This document shows, piece by piece, positions 36,602-44,768 of a stretch of 64,000 nucleotides of DNA (position 1 is its first letter; every line of letters begins with the position of its first letter). The DNA lies in assembly GCF_003319095.1 (NCBI RefSeq), contig NZ_QOHI01000002.1, positions 372,001 to 436,000 of the forward strand, in the 5' to 3' direction. The notes below the pieces were generated by a model that was given only the letters and a program-made list of their open reading frames with translations, was not told where the DNA came from and did no database searches. The translations under genes were made by a program, and so were the position numbers. Origin of the DNA: Blastococcus sp. TBT05-19 (GTDB taxonomy: Bacteria > Actinomycetota > Actinomycetes > Mycobacteriales > Geodermatophilaceae).

Positions 36602-37444
36602 TCAGACCTCCCGTCCGGGCAGCGCGTCCTCGTCGACAGCGATCTGCTCGCGGCGCACCTGACCGCTGACGGTTTCCTGCCCCTGCACCATCTCCACGGA
36701 CAGCCGCACCCGCTCGACGGGGACGACCTCGACGCTCACCACCGGCCGCTCGGCGTGCAGCACCATCTCCGGGGGCAGGCCGGTGCCGCCGGCGAGCGAG
36801 GACGCCGGCACCCCGTCGGTGGCGCCGAGCGGCAGCTCCTCGATCCGGATCTCCTCCCGCCGGATCGGCACCGTCACCTGCACCTCCTCGGTGACGACGT
36901 ACCTGCTCACCCGCACGCGGCGCTCGGGGACCCGCTCGGTGGAGACCCGGAGCCGCTCCTCGCTGCGGGTCATGGCGCCGTCGGTCGCGACCGGGGCGGG
37001 AGGTGCGGCCTCCTCGGGAGCGGCGTGCCGGGCGGTGGTCTCCTCCGGGACCGGCACCGGCGGGGTCACCGGGACGGTGACGGTGTCGGTGGCCGTCCCC
37101 GGGGCCGGGGTGTCCTGTACCGGGGCCCCGGTCGCGCCAGCGATGCCGTAGTGCCGGCGCAGCTCCGCCTCCTCGCCGGGGTCGAGGTGGTCGCCGGTCA
37201 TGGCGGGGGCGTTCTTCACGGCGTCGGCGGTGACCGGGAGCCGCAGGTGGCCGTCGGCGAACGTGGCGTCCCCCGCCGGCGCGATGGAGTGCTTGGTGCC
37301 GAACAGGCCGGTGGTCACCGCCACCCAGGTGGGCTCACCGGTCCGGTCGTCGACGAAGAAGTGCTCGACCGTGCCCAGCTTGTCGCCGCCGCTGCCGTAC
37401 GCGGTGCTGCCGATGGCCGAGGTGACCTCGCGCTGGCTCAACAT
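36602..37444 (-). CDS. PRC-barrel and DUF2382 stress protein
   Basis: 280-residue protein: N-terminal PRC-barrel (STAYGSGGDKLGTVEHFFVD, DDRTGEPTWVAVTTGLFG), a Pro/Thr linker, then the DUF2382 domain (RSEERLRVSTERVPERRVRV, SRYVVTEEVQVTVPIRREEI) and a second half-copy of that beta pattern at the C-terminus. The two domains together are common in radiation- and desiccation-tolerant actinobacteria and are thought to be general stress proteins; molecular function unknown. ATG with GAGAGGAG at 6 bases. Convergent with the amidase gene (7-bp gap). No membrane segment. Confidence 0.88.
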   Translation of the reverse strand: MLSQREVTSAIGSTAYGSGGDKLGTVEHFFVDDRTGEPTWVAVTTGLFGTKHSIAPAGDATFADGHLRLPVTADAVKNAPAMTGDHLDPGEEAELRRHYGIAGATGAPVQDTPAPGTATDTVTVPVTPPVPVPEETTARHAAPEEAAPPAPVATDGAMTRSEERLRVSTERVPERRVRVSRYVVTEEVQVTVPIRREEIRIEELPLGATDGVPASSLAGGTGLPPEMVLHAERPVVSVEVVPVERVRLSVEMVQGQETVSGQVRREQIAVDEDALPGREV

Positions 37445-37523
37445 CGCCGCTCCTCTCCGCTGCGGCGCGCTCCGACGGGCGCCGCTCCGGGTAGGGCTTC
37501 CCCGGGCGGCCGATCGGTGAACA

Positions 37524-38495
37524 TCACCGGGCCGCGGCGGGCACCGCCAGGTCGACGACGACGGCACGGTGGTCGCTGCCCGGCACCCGCGCGAAGGAGC
37601 ACCCGCGAACACCCAGCCGGGGGTCGACGAGCACGTGGTCCAGCACCAGCCGGGGGAACGGCGGCCGCAGGGGGCGCCAGGTCCAGGTGCTGCCGAGGCC
37701 GAGCGCCTGCGCGGCGTCGACCCACCCGCGGCGGAGGACGGCGCGCAGCGCGGCGTGGTCCGGCGTCGCGTTGAAGTCGCCGGCGAGCACCCGGAGCACG
37801 CCCGGGTCCGGCAGGGGCAGCGTCGCGAGGTCGGCGGCCCACGAGCGGACCGCCGCGGGCGAGGTGGCCGGCGGCGCGGTGTGCACCGACACCACCTCGA
37901 CCTCGGCGCCGTCGCCGATCCGCACCCGCGCGGTCGGCTGCTCGAACTCCCCCGGCGCGTTCCCGAGGTCGTGCAACGGCACCCGGCTCCAGATCGCGCC
38001 GGACCCCGACACGACCGAGCCGGGCCGGGCCGGGACGACGTGCGCGTGGGGCAGCAGCCGGTGCAGCCCCGCCTCCCGGAGCCCCCGCTCCGCGTCCGGC
38101 GTCAGCTCCTGGGCGGCGAGGACGTCCACGGCCTCCCGGCGGACGAGCTCGACGACCGAGCGAGCGGGCACCAGCCCCTTGCGCAGGCTCACCGTCGCGA
38201 TCCGCAGCGCCGTCCCGCCCGGTGGCAGGGGTCGCCGGGTGCCCCGGTTGCCGCGCACGGCGCCGGCCAGCGCCAGCCCGGCGGCGCCCGCCACCAGGGC
38301 ACCGGTGCGGGACCGGGCGGCCGCGGCCACGGCGAGCGGCAGGACGGCGGTCGCCGCGGCGTGCGGCGTGAAGGCCAGCGCGGGGACCAGCGGGAAACCG
38401 CGCTCGGCGCCGGCGACCCGCAGCGCCGCCCATGCCGCCCACGGGAGCGCCGCGGCCACCGCCCACCGCCGGCGGGGAGCGGGCGGCAGACGCAT
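37524..38495 (-). CDS. endonuclease/exonuclease/phosphatase family membrane protein
   Basis: 323-residue protein with two or three N-terminal transmembrane helices (ALAFTPHAAATAVLPLAVAA and neighbours) and an extracellular EEP-fold domain. EEP landmarks are AAQELTP (metal-binding Glu), SVHTAPP, LAGDFNATPDH and GSDHRAVVVDL, so the phosphodiesterase/phosphatase active site looks complete. Such secreted EEP proteins may degrade extracellular nucleic acids or phospholipids; the substrate is not known. ATG at 38495 has no ribosome site, but TACCGT (38507-38502) ends 6 bases upstream, suggesting a leaderless transcript. Divergent from the CYTH gene. Confidence 0.85.
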   Translation of the reverse strand: MRLPPAPRRRWAVAAALPWAAWAALRVAGAERGFPLVPALAFTPHAAATAVLPLAVAAAARSRTGALVAGAAGLALAGAVRGNRGTRRPLPPGGTALRIATVSLRKGLVPARSVVELVRREAVDVLAAQELTPDAERGLREAGLHRLLPHAHVVPARPGSVVSGSGAIWSRVPLHDLGNAPGEFEQPTARVRIGDGAEVEVVSVHTAPPATSPAAVRSWAADLATLPLPDPGVLRVLAGDFNATPDHAALRAVLRRGWVDAAQALGLGSTWTWRPLRPPFPRLVLDHVLVDPRLGVRGCSFARVPGSDHRAVVVDLAVPAAAR

Positions 38496-38501
38496 GCCCG
38501 G

Positions 38502-38507
38502 ACGGTA
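38502..38507 (-). promoter_or_regulatory. -10 box of leaderless EEP gene
   Basis: TACCGT on the minus strand, six bases from the ATG at 38495; no Shine-Dalgarno present. Confidence 0.55.
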
Positions 38508-38545
38508 GCCGGGAGCCGTTCCCGGCGCCGTCGGCGCCGGGGTCC

Positions 38546-38551
38546 TACGGT
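38546..38551 (+). promoter_or_regulatory. -10 box of leaderless CYTH gene
   Basis: TACGGT, seven bases from the GTG at 38559; no Shine-Dalgarno present. Back to back with the EEP promoter. Confidence 0.55.
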
Positions 38552-38558
38552 CGGTCGC

Positions 38559-39173
38559 GTGGTCACCGAGCAGCTGGAGGTCGAGCGGAAGTTCGACGTC
38601 GACCCGGAGTTCGTCGTCCCCGACCTCTCCGGGCTCCCGGCGGGAGCGCGCACCTCGCCGCCGCAGACCCACGACCTGGTGGCGGTCTACCTGGACACGG
38701 CGGACCTGCTGCTGGCCCGGTCGCGGATCACCCTGCGCCGGCGGACGGGCGGCCCCGACGAGGGCTGGCACCTGAAGCTGCCGGCCGGTGCCGCTCGCCG
38801 GGAGCTGCACGTGCCCCTGGACGTGGGTCCGGAGGAGCCGCCCGGCGAGCTGCTCGCCCTCGTCGCGGAGCTCCTGGGCGGTGCGACGCCCGCCCCGGTC
38901 GTCGAGCTGCGCACCCGGCGGGTGGTCACGGCGCTCACCGACGACGCCGGCCGGGAGCTGGCCGAGCTCGCCGACGACACCGTGCGGTCCACGACGCTGC
39001 CGGTGCGCCCCGGCGAGGAGCCGGTCGAGCGGGCCTGGCGGGAGGTCGAGGTCGAGCTGGTCGACGGGGACGAGGCGCTGCTGGCCGCGGTGGGCGACCG
39101 GCTCGTGGCCGCCGGCGCCCGGCCCTCGCCCCGCGTGTCGAAGCTCGCGACCGCGCTGGGCCTGCCCGGCTGA
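38559..39173 (+). CDS. CYTH domain protein
   Basis: 204-residue protein of the CYTH (CyaB/thiamine triphosphatase) superfamily, a triphosphate tunnel fold that hydrolyses triphosphates or polyphosphate. The diagnostic ExExK signature is LEVERKF at the N-terminus; further tunnel strands are visible (RSRITLRRRTGGPDEGWHLK, VVELRTRRVV, WREVEVELVDGD). No CHAD domain is fused or adjacent. The GTG start is a candidate leaderless start (TACGGT seven bases upstream). Substrate unknown; inorganic triphosphate is the commonest for bacterial members. Confidence 0.9.
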   Translation: MVTEQLEVERKFDVDPEFVVPDLSGLPAGARTSPPQTHDLVAVYLDTADLLLARSRITLRRRTGGPDEGWHLKLPAGAARRELHVPLDVGPEEPPGELLALVAELLGGATPAPVVELRTRRVVTALTDDAGRELAELADDTVRSTTLPVRPGEEPVERAWREVEVELVDGDEALLAAVGDRLVAAGARPSPRVSKLATALGLPG

Positions 39174-39303
39174 CGCGGCGGGAACCTCCTGCCGTGCCGC
39201 GTCGTCGTCCCGGAGGAAGGGCGGGCACGATGTCGGGGTCCGTCGAACGTCCCGAGGCCCGGAGGCCGTCCTGTCCGTCATCGGCCTGCTGGGCTTCGCC
39301 ACC

Positions 39304-40557
39304 GTGGTCCTGCTCGCCGTGGGGCTGCTGCACGGCTACCTGTGGTTCCGGCTCGTGCGGAGCACCACCGAGCGCGGGCGGCTGCGGAAGCGGCTGACCT
39401 GGCTCACCGTCGTGCTGGCCCTGCTGCCGGTGCTGGCCGTCATCGCGCGCGGGCAGCTGCCCCTGGCGGCCGCCGCACCGCTGAGCTGGGTGGGCTTCGT
39501 CTGGCTGGGCGTCGCGATGTACGCGTTCCTGGCGCTGCTCGCGCTCGAGCCGGTCCGCGCGGTGGGCAACGCGCTGATCAAGCGGAAGGAAGGCATGGTC
39601 GTCGCGAGTGGTCCCCGGAGGGGCCCGCGCAGCGACGACGAAGCGGCTCACCCCGACGGGGGAACGGCAGCTGAAGGCGGTGCGGTCCGGCAGGATCGCG
39701 ATGTCACAGCGCCCTCGCGGCGGCTGTTCCTCGCCCGCAGCCTCGCGGTGACCGCGGGGGCGGTCGCCCTCGGCACCGCCGGCACCGGCGCGTACTTCGC
39801 CAACAGCGCCCCCGTCGTCCGCCGCGTCCCGATCACCCTGCCGCGGCTGGACCCGGCGCTGGACGGGCTCCGGATCGTCACCTTCTCCGACGGGCACCTC
39901 GGGGCCACCTACGGCGGGCGCCGGTTCGAGCGGCTGGTGGAGATCGTCAACGAGCAGCGCCCCGACGTGGTGGCGATCGTCGGTGACCTGGTCGACGACA
40001 CCGTCGAGGAGCTGCGCGAGGACGTCGCCCCGCTCGTCGACCTGGTGAGCGAGCAGGGCGTCTACTTCGTGACCGGCAACCACGAGTACTTCACCGAGAC
40101 GCAGGCGTGGCTGCGACACCTGCCCACCCTCGGCGTCGAGGTGCTCCGCAACGAGCGGGTCCCGATCGTGCGCGGGAGCGCGTCGTTCGACCTGGCCGGC
40201 ATCGACGACCGGACGGCGGCCGCCTCCGGTCTGCCCGGTCACGGCGCGGACCTCGCCGCCGCCCTGGACGGCCGGGACGACACCACGCCGGTGGTGCTGC
40301 TCGCGCACCAGCCGGTCATGGTCGACCAGGCGGCGCAGGCCGGGGTGGACCTGCAGCTGTCCGGGCACACGCACGGCGGTCAGCTCTGGCCCTTCGACTA
40401 CGCGATCCGGCTGGACCAGCCGGCCGTGGAGGGGCTCTCGCGGCACGGCGACACCCAGCTCTACGTGAGCGCGGGTGCGGGCTACTGGGGCCCGCCGATG
40501 CGGATCGGCGCGCGTCCGGAGGTCACGGTGGTGGAGCTGCGCGCTCCGGGGCGGTGA
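39304..40557 (+). CDS. membrane-anchored metallophosphoesterase
   Basis: 417-residue calcineurin-like phosphoesterase of the YkuE/YaeI type. Three N-terminal helices are followed by a twin-arginine-like segment (SRRLFLARSLAVTAGAVALG) and the catalytic domain with all metal motifs: TFSDGHLG, VGDLVDD, TGNHEY, LLAHQP and SGHTHGGQLW. The start is uncertain. Coding in this frame reaches back at least to 39271 (LSVIGLLGFAT), but no ATG or GTG exists in frame before 39304. A perfect GGAGGAAGG plus ATG at 39230 sits in another frame, so a one-base indel or a non-standard start is possible. Confidence 0.82.
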   Translation: MVLLAVGLLHGYLWFRLVRSTTERGRLRKRLTWLTVVLALLPVLAVIARGQLPLAAAAPLSWVGFVWLGVAMYAFLALLALEPVRAVGNALIKRKEGMVVASGPRRGPRSDDEAAHPDGGTAAEGGAVRQDRDVTAPSRRLFLARSLAVTAGAVALGTAGTGAYFANSAPVVRRVPITLPRLDPALDGLRIVTFSDGHLGATYGGRRFERLVEIVNEQRPDVVAIVGDLVDDTVEELREDVAPLVDLVSEQGVYFVTGNHEYFTETQAWLRHLPTLGVEVLRNERVPIVRGSASFDLAGIDDRTAAASGLPGHGADLAAALDGRDDTTPVVLLAHQPVMVDQAAQAGVDLQLSGHTHGGQLWPFDYAIRLDQPAVEGLSRHGDTQLYVSAGAGYWGPPMRIGARPEVTVVELRAPGR

Positions 40558-40564
40558 GCCGGGG

Positions 40565-41143
40565 TCAGGTGGCCCCGAGCGCGTCGAAGGCCTCCTCGAC
40601 GCACTCGAGCAGCTTGCGCTCGCCGCGGCTGTCGGCCCAGAGCAGCAGTCCCACGGTGTACGCGGACAGGTAGGCGCCGGCGACCACCGCGTCGGTGGGG
40701 CCCACGGGGCGGCCGGTGGCCTCCGCGAGCTTCGCCAGCACCAGGCCCGCGGTCGCGCGCTCGAATTCCGCGGCCCGGTGGCGCAGCGCGGGCGTGCCGG
40801 CGATGACCTGCCACCGCGCCGCCAGCGCGACCTCGTACTCGCTGCCGGCGACCGAGGACACCACCTGCACGCACATGCCGCGGATCCGCTGGCCCAGCGG
40901 CAGCTCCGGCGGCTGAGCGGCGAGGAGGGCGGCGGTCTGGTCCGGCGTCGGCAGCTGCAGGACCACGTGCTCCTTGCCGGCGTAGTGCGCGTAGAAGGTG
41001 GGGACCGACACCCCGGCCGCCGTGGCGATCTGGCCGATGCTGACCGCGTCGAAGCCGTGCTCCTGGAAGAGCTGCACCGCGGTCGCACCGATGCGGTGGT
41101 GGGTGTCCTCCCACCGGGCGCTGCGCCCCTCCGCGTCGTTCAC
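40565..41143 (-). CDS. TetR/AcrR family transcriptional regulator
   Basis: 192-residue repressor-type protein. The N-terminal helix-turn-helix is clear (HHRIGATAVQLFQEHGFDAV, SIGQIATAAGVSVPTFYAHY), followed by an all-helical ligand-binding domain of usual length. The GTG at 41143 is chosen as it gives a short lead into the HTH. Convergent with the phosphoesterase gene (7-bp gap); upstream neighbour pfkA is on the same strand, 74 bp away. Ligand and targets unknown; no efflux pump is adjacent. Confidence 0.88.
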   Translation of the reverse strand: MNDAEGRSARWEDTHHRIGATAVQLFQEHGFDAVSIGQIATAAGVSVPTFYAHYAGKEHVVLQLPTPDQTAALLAAQPPELPLGQRIRGMCVQVVSSVAGSEYEVALAARWQVIAGTPALRHRAAEFERATAGLVLAKLAEATGRPVGPTDAVVAGAYLSAYTVGLLLWADSRGERKLLECVEEAFDALGAT

Positions 41144-41217
41144 ACGACCGAGTGTGCCCTGTCCCCCTCGGTGAACACGCAGACCAGCGGGCGATTCGCC
41201 CACGAGGGTCCGGGCGC

Positions 41218-42246
41218 TCACCCGGTGAAGGACGCCGTCTCGGCGAGCCGGGCGGGCGTGACCGTCTTGAGCCGGGCCACCGCGTCGGCGAGCGGGACCA
41301 GGTCGATGTCGGTGCCGCGCAGGGCGACCATCTCCCCGAACCGGCCCTCGTGGGCGGCGATCGCGGCGTGCAGCCCGAAGCGCGTGGCCAGCACCCGGTC
41401 GAAGGACGTGGGCGTGCCGCCGCGCTGCACGTGCCCGAGCACGGTGGTGCGCACCTCCTTGCCGGTGCGGCTCTCCAGCTCCTCGCCCAGCTGCTGGGCG
41501 ACGCCGGTGAACCGGCGGTGGCCGAACTCGTCGATCCCGCCGTCCCGGATGGACATGGTCCCCGGCTTGGGGGTGGCGCCCTCGGCGACGACGCCGATGA
41601 CGTGCGAGGCGCCGCGCTCGAAGCGGGCCGTGACCAGGCGGCACACCTCGTCGACGTCGAAGGGCTCCTCGGGCACCAGCGTCACGTGGGCGCCGGCGGC
41701 CAGGCCGGCGTGCAGCGCGATCCAGCCGGCGTGCCGACCCATGACCTCCACGAGGAGCACGCGCTGGTGGGACTCGGCGGTGGTGTGCAGCCGGTCGATC
41801 ATCTCGGTGGCGATGCTGACCGCGGTGTCGAAGCCGAAGGTCAGGTCGGTGCAGTCGATGTCGTTGTCGATGGTCTTCGGGACGCCGACCACGGGGACGC
41901 CGGCCTCGGAGAGCACGTGCGCCGCCGTGAGCGTGCCCTCCCCGCCGATCGGGATGAGCACGTCCACGCCGTGGGCGGCGAGCACGGCCGTCATCCGCTC
42001 GACCCCGTCGCGCAGCAGCTCGGGCGCGACGCGCGCGGACCCGAGCACGGTGCCGCCGCGGGTGAGCAGCCCGTCGACGCGGCCGACGTCCAACGGGGTC
42101 GTGCGGTCCTCGAGGAGGCCGCGCCAGCCGTCGCGGAAACCGATCACCTCGCTGCCGTAGCGGTGGTCGGCGGTCCGCACGACGGACCGGATCACGGCGT
42201 TGAGGCCGGGGCAGTCACCCCCGCCGGTGAGGACTCCGATGCGCAT
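41218..42246 (-). CDS. pfkA: 6-phosphofructokinase
   Basis: 342-residue glycolytic kinase making fructose 1,6-bisphosphate. Motifs: GVLTGGGDCPGLNAVIR, GGEGT at 101-105, PKTIDND at 123-129 with catalytic D127, EVMGRHAGWIA and GHVQRGGTPTSFDR. G104 predicts ATP as donor, whereas K124 is the residue usually seen in pyrophosphate-dependent enzymes; this G104/K124 mix is known in actinobacterial ATP enzymes. ATG at 42246 has GGAGGGAGG upstream. It shares its upstream region with a divergent GntR regulator and two long operator-like repeats, so it may be under that regulator. Confidence 0.94.
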   Translation of the reverse strand: MRIGVLTGGGDCPGLNAVIRSVVRTADHRYGSEVIGFRDGWRGLLEDRTTPLDVGRVDGLLTRGGTVLGSARVAPELLRDGVERMTAVLAAHGVDVLIPIGGEGTLTAAHVLSEAGVPVVGVPKTIDNDIDCTDLTFGFDTAVSIATEMIDRLHTTAESHQRVLLVEVMGRHAGWIALHAGLAAGAHVTLVPEEPFDVDEVCRLVTARFERGASHVIGVVAEGATPKPGTMSIRDGGIDEFGHRRFTGVAQQLGEELESRTGKEVRTTVLGHVQRGGTPTSFDRVLATRFGLHAAIAAHEGRFGEMVALRGTDIDLVPLADAVARLKTVTPARLAETASFTG

Positions 42247-42276
42247 CGGACCTCCCTCCGGGTCGGAAGCAGCCAC

Positions 42277-42302
42277 CATACGTCATGACGTCTAGACGAC
42301 TG
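42277..42302. promoter_or_regulatory. operator-like repeat A (pfkA side)
   Basis: 26-bp element CATACGWCATGACGWCYAGACGWCTG (two more fixed than variable; A copy has T,T,T,A at the variable sites). Contains the palindromes ACGTCATGACGT (42280-42291) and CGTCTAGACG (42289-42298). The GTCTAGAC core matches the GTnTAnAC half-site rule of HutC-type GntR proteins. Confidence 0.6.
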
Positions 42303-42341
42303 TCCGACGCGCGGGCCGATCCGTGCGTGGATGGAACGTCT

Positions 42342-42367
42342 CATACGACATGACGACCAGACGTCTG
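42342..42367. promoter_or_regulatory. operator-like repeat B (gntR side)
   Basis: Second copy of the 26-bp element, 22 of 26 bases identical to copy A, 65 bp away in the same orientation. It overlaps the perfect palindrome ACCAGACGTCTGGT (42356-42369) and lies where the -35 of the GntR gene would be. Confidence 0.6.
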
Positions 42368-42376
42368 GTTCCGCAG

Positions 42377-42382
42377 TACCTT
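42377..42382 (+). promoter_or_regulatory. -10 box of leaderless gntR-type gene
   Basis: TACCTT, six bases before the GTG at 42389, directly downstream of operator-like repeat B. Confidence 0.5.
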
Positions 42383-42388
42383 TGCTCC

Positions 42389-43129
42389 GTGGTCAGCCCC
42401 GTCCCCGGACCGAAGTACCTGTCGGTCCGGGAGCACCTCCGACGCCGCGTGGCCTCCCTCCCCGAGCTCACGCTGCTCCCGCCCGAGCCGGTGCTCTGCG
42501 CCGAGTACGGCGTCAGCCGCATCACCCTGCGCCGAGCCGTCGACGGCCTGGTCGCCGACGGGCACCTGGTCCGCGAGCAGGGGCGCGGCACCTACGTGAC
42601 CCGCCCGGCCATCCGGCACGAGTACCGGGAGAGCTTCGTGCACCGGATCGCCGGGTGGAGCTCGGTGATGACCGAGACCGGCGCCCAGGTGGGCACCACG
42701 GTCCTCGCCCAGCGGGTCGTCCCCGCCCCGGCGGCCGTCGCGGCGGAGCTGGGTCTCGACGGGGCGTCCGACGTCATCGAGCTGCAGCGGCTGCGCAGCG
42801 TGGACGGCGCGCCCAACCACGTCGCGCACAGCTACCTCCCCGCCGATCGCTACCCGCGCGCGGCCGAGGAGGACTTCAGCGAGGGCTCGCTCTACGCCTA
42901 CCTGCGACGGGAGTACCAGGCCGACCTGGCGCACGCCCGGATCGTCGTCGACGTCGGCACCGCGGCCCCCGAGGAGGCCACGCTGCTGCAGGTGGTCGCC
43001 GGCTCGCCGCTGCTGGTCGTGCGGACCACCGTCCGCGACACCGGCGGCGAGCCGCTGCTGCACAGCTTCTCGCGGCTGCGCCCGGACGTCAGCCAGGTGG
43101 AGTTCGAGGTCTCGGTGAACGGCCGCTGA
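42389..43129 (+). CDS. GntR/HutC family transcriptional regulator
   Basis: 246-residue regulator: winged helix-turn-helix at residues 8-75 (CAEYGVSRITLRRAVDGLVA, GHLVREQGRGTYV) and a UTRA effector domain at about 95-240 (SDVIELQRLRSVDGAPNHVA, SPLLVVRTTVRDTGGEPLLH). HutC-type effectors include amino sugars, urocanate and other small metabolites. The GTG at 42389 is preferred as a leaderless start; ATG 42350 and ATG 42323 would place the operator-like repeat inside the gene. Likely autoregulated through the repeats. Followed by an SRPBCC gene (TGATG overlap). Effector unknown. Confidence 0.88.
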   Translation: MVSPVPGPKYLSVREHLRRRVASLPELTLLPPEPVLCAEYGVSRITLRRAVDGLVADGHLVREQGRGTYVTRPAIRHEYRESFVHRIAGWSSVMTETGAQVGTTVLAQRVVPAPAAVAAELGLDGASDVIELQRLRSVDGAPNHVAHSYLPADRYPRAAEEDFSEGSLYAYLRREYQADLAHARIVVDVGTAAPEEATLLQVVAGSPLLVVRTTVRDTGGEPLLHSFSRLRPDVSQVEFEVSVNGR

Positions 43130-43596
43130 TGACCACGACCACCGCGACCGGCACCCGCGAGGTGCCGCAGGCCCCCGCCGAGGTCTGGCGGGCGCTGGCC
43201 GTCCTGGAGCCCTACTGCTCGGTCTGCGACGTCTCCTACGTGCTCGACGGCGGTGCCGGCGCCCCGGGCATCGGCACGACGTTCGTCTGCTCGCCCGGCC
43301 GGCTCGAGGGGTCGCCGGCCGCCGGTGCGCCGCAGGGCGAGATCGTCGAGTGGGAGCCGACCCGCCTGGTCGCGACCCGGCTGCGGCTCACGCCCGAGAC
43401 GTGGACGACGCGCATCGAGCTCGCGGCCTCCGAGGACGGCGGCACGCGGGTGACCATGACGATCACGCACGAGCCGACCGGGGGCGGGCGGGTGGTCCGC
43501 CGGCTCCAGCGCGGGGCGATGCGCCGTCTGGTCCAGCGGACCGTCGACGCCGAGCTGGCGAAGGTGCCCGCGCACGTGGCCCGGGTGGCCGGCTGA
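43129..43596 (+). CDS. SRPBCC family protein
   Basis: 155-residue protein of the START/Bet v1-like (SRPBCC) fold, a hydrophobic-ligand-binding barrel. It begins with the usual strand TREVPQAPAEVWRALAVLEP, continues with GEIVEWEPTRLVATRLRLTP and TRVTMTITHEP, and ends in the long C-terminal helix (RRLQRGAMRRLVQRTVDAEL). Start ATG overlaps the regulator stop (TGATG), so it belongs to the regulator transcript. Residues CSVCDVSYV near the N-terminus include two cysteines, unusual for the fold. Ligand unknown. Confidence 0.83.
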   Translation: MTTTTATGTREVPQAPAEVWRALAVLEPYCSVCDVSYVLDGGAGAPGIGTTFVCSPGRLEGSPAAGAPQGEIVEWEPTRLVATRLRLTPETWTTRIELAASEDGGTRVTMTITHEPTGGGRVVRRLQRGAMRRLVQRTVDAELAKVPAHVARVAG

Positions 43597-43723
43597 CCCC
43601 CGTTGGGGGGACGCACGCGTTCAGGAGCGCTGTCCGGGGGTACGGAGCCTCGTCGTGCACCGGCAACCGTTCCCGGCGTCCCGCCGGGACGGGGCGGTTG
43701 CCGGACGAGAGAAGGAGAACGCT

Positions 43724-43999
43724 GTGCAGATCCTCGGCCTCATCGTGGTCGGCCTCATCATCGGCGCGCTCGCCCGGCTCATCAAGCCCGGTAAGCAGCG
43801 GCTGAGCATCCTGGCCACGCTGCTCCTCGGCGTGGCCGGTGCCGTCATCGGCGGCATGATCGGCCACCTCTTCAACCGGAACACCAGCATCTGGGAGCTC
43901 AACATCGTCGGGTTCATCATCGCGGTGATCGCGGCGGTGCTCCTGATCGGTGTCGCGGAGTCCCTGTCCGGCGGTCGCTCGCGCGGCGCCGTCCGCTGA
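43724..43999 (+). CDS. GlsB/YeaQ/YmgE family stress membrane protein
   Basis: 91-residue membrane protein of the transglycosylase-associated (YeaQ/YmgE/GlsB) family. Three hydrophobic helices: ILGLIVVGLIIGALARLI, LATLLLGVAGAVIGGMIGHL and NIVGFIIAVIAAVLLIGVAE, with the conserved KPGKQRLSILATLLLG turn. Family members are induced by envelope or general stress, and no enzymatic activity is established. GTG with GAAGGAG at 6 bases. A longer reading from 43655 adds residues that do not look conserved. Monocistronic; the neighbour is convergent. Confidence 0.88.
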   Translation: MQILGLIVVGLIIGALARLIKPGKQRLSILATLLLGVAGAVIGGMIGHLFNRNTSIWELNIVGFIIAVIAAVLLIGVAESLSGGRSRGAVR

Positions 44000-44026
44000 T
44001 CCCCGGCCCCGGGGAGCCGGTCGGGC

Positions 44027-44665
44027 TCAGACCTCGACCGACTCCCCGGGGGCCAGGCGGCGCACCGGCGTCGGGATCCCCGGACCCCGCTCGCCCAGCA
44101 GTCCGCCGACGACGCCCAGCCCGGTGTCGTTGAGCAGGCCGTCGTGCACCGGGTACGCCCGCTCGGCCCGGACCTCCCGCACGTAGTCGATGACGTCCGC
44201 GGTCCGCGACCAGGGCGCGTGCAGCGGCAGCAGGAGCGTGGCCACCGGTGCCTCGGGCACGGTGAAGGCGTCGCCCGGGTGGAACACCCGGCCATCGACC
44301 AGGAAGCCGATGTTGGCGACCCGCGGTATCTCCGGGTGGATCTCGGCGTGCAGCTCCCCGTGCACCGCGACCTCGAACCCCGCGACGTCGACCACGTCGC
44401 CGTGCCCGACCACGTGCACCCGGTCGCCGGCGCCCTCCAGCTGCGCGGCCACCGACTTGTTCGTCCACACCGCCAGACCCGGCGTCGCCTCCAGCGCGGC
44501 CCGCAGCCGATCGGCGACGAAGTGGTCCGGGTGCTCGTGCGTCACGAGCACCGCGGTGGCGCCCTCGAGCGCAGCCGGATCGGTGAAGGCGCCCGGGTCG
44601 ACGACCAGGCGCCGGTCCCCGTCCGCGAGGACGACGCAGGCGTGCCCGTGCTTGGTGAGCTCCAT
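44027..44665 (-). CDS. metallo-beta-lactamase fold hydrolase (UlaG-like)
   Basis: 212-residue MBL-fold protein of the UlaG-like group. Metal-binding motif HEHPDH at 43-48 (THEHPDHF), further ligands in VHGELHAEIHPEIP and VFHPGDAF, and a late histidine in YPVHDGLLND. The ATG start gives MELTKHGHACVVLADGDRRL, the classic first strand of this group, with CAGGAT (-10-like) six bases upstream and no ribosome site. Cytoplasmic. UlaG-like members act as lactonases or phosphodiesterases; the substrate here is unknown. Confidence 0.88.
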   Translation of the reverse strand: MELTKHGHACVVLADGDRRLVVDPGAFTDPAALEGATAVLVTHEHPDHFVADRLRAALEATPGLAVWTNKSVAAQLEGAGDRVHVVGHGDVVDVAGFEVAVHGELHAEIHPEIPRVANIGFLVDGRVFHPGDAFTVPEAPVATLLLPLHAPWSRTADVIDYVREVRAERAYPVHDGLLNDTGLGVVGGLLGERGPGIPTPVRRLAPGESVEV

Positions 44666-44768
44666 GGACGCATCCTGCACCCGGGCGCCTCCGGCCGTCT
44701 CACCCCTCCGGGTGGGGCGGGCGGCCGGACCCGTAACCGCGGCGCCGGGTGCTGCCGACGTCTTCCGC

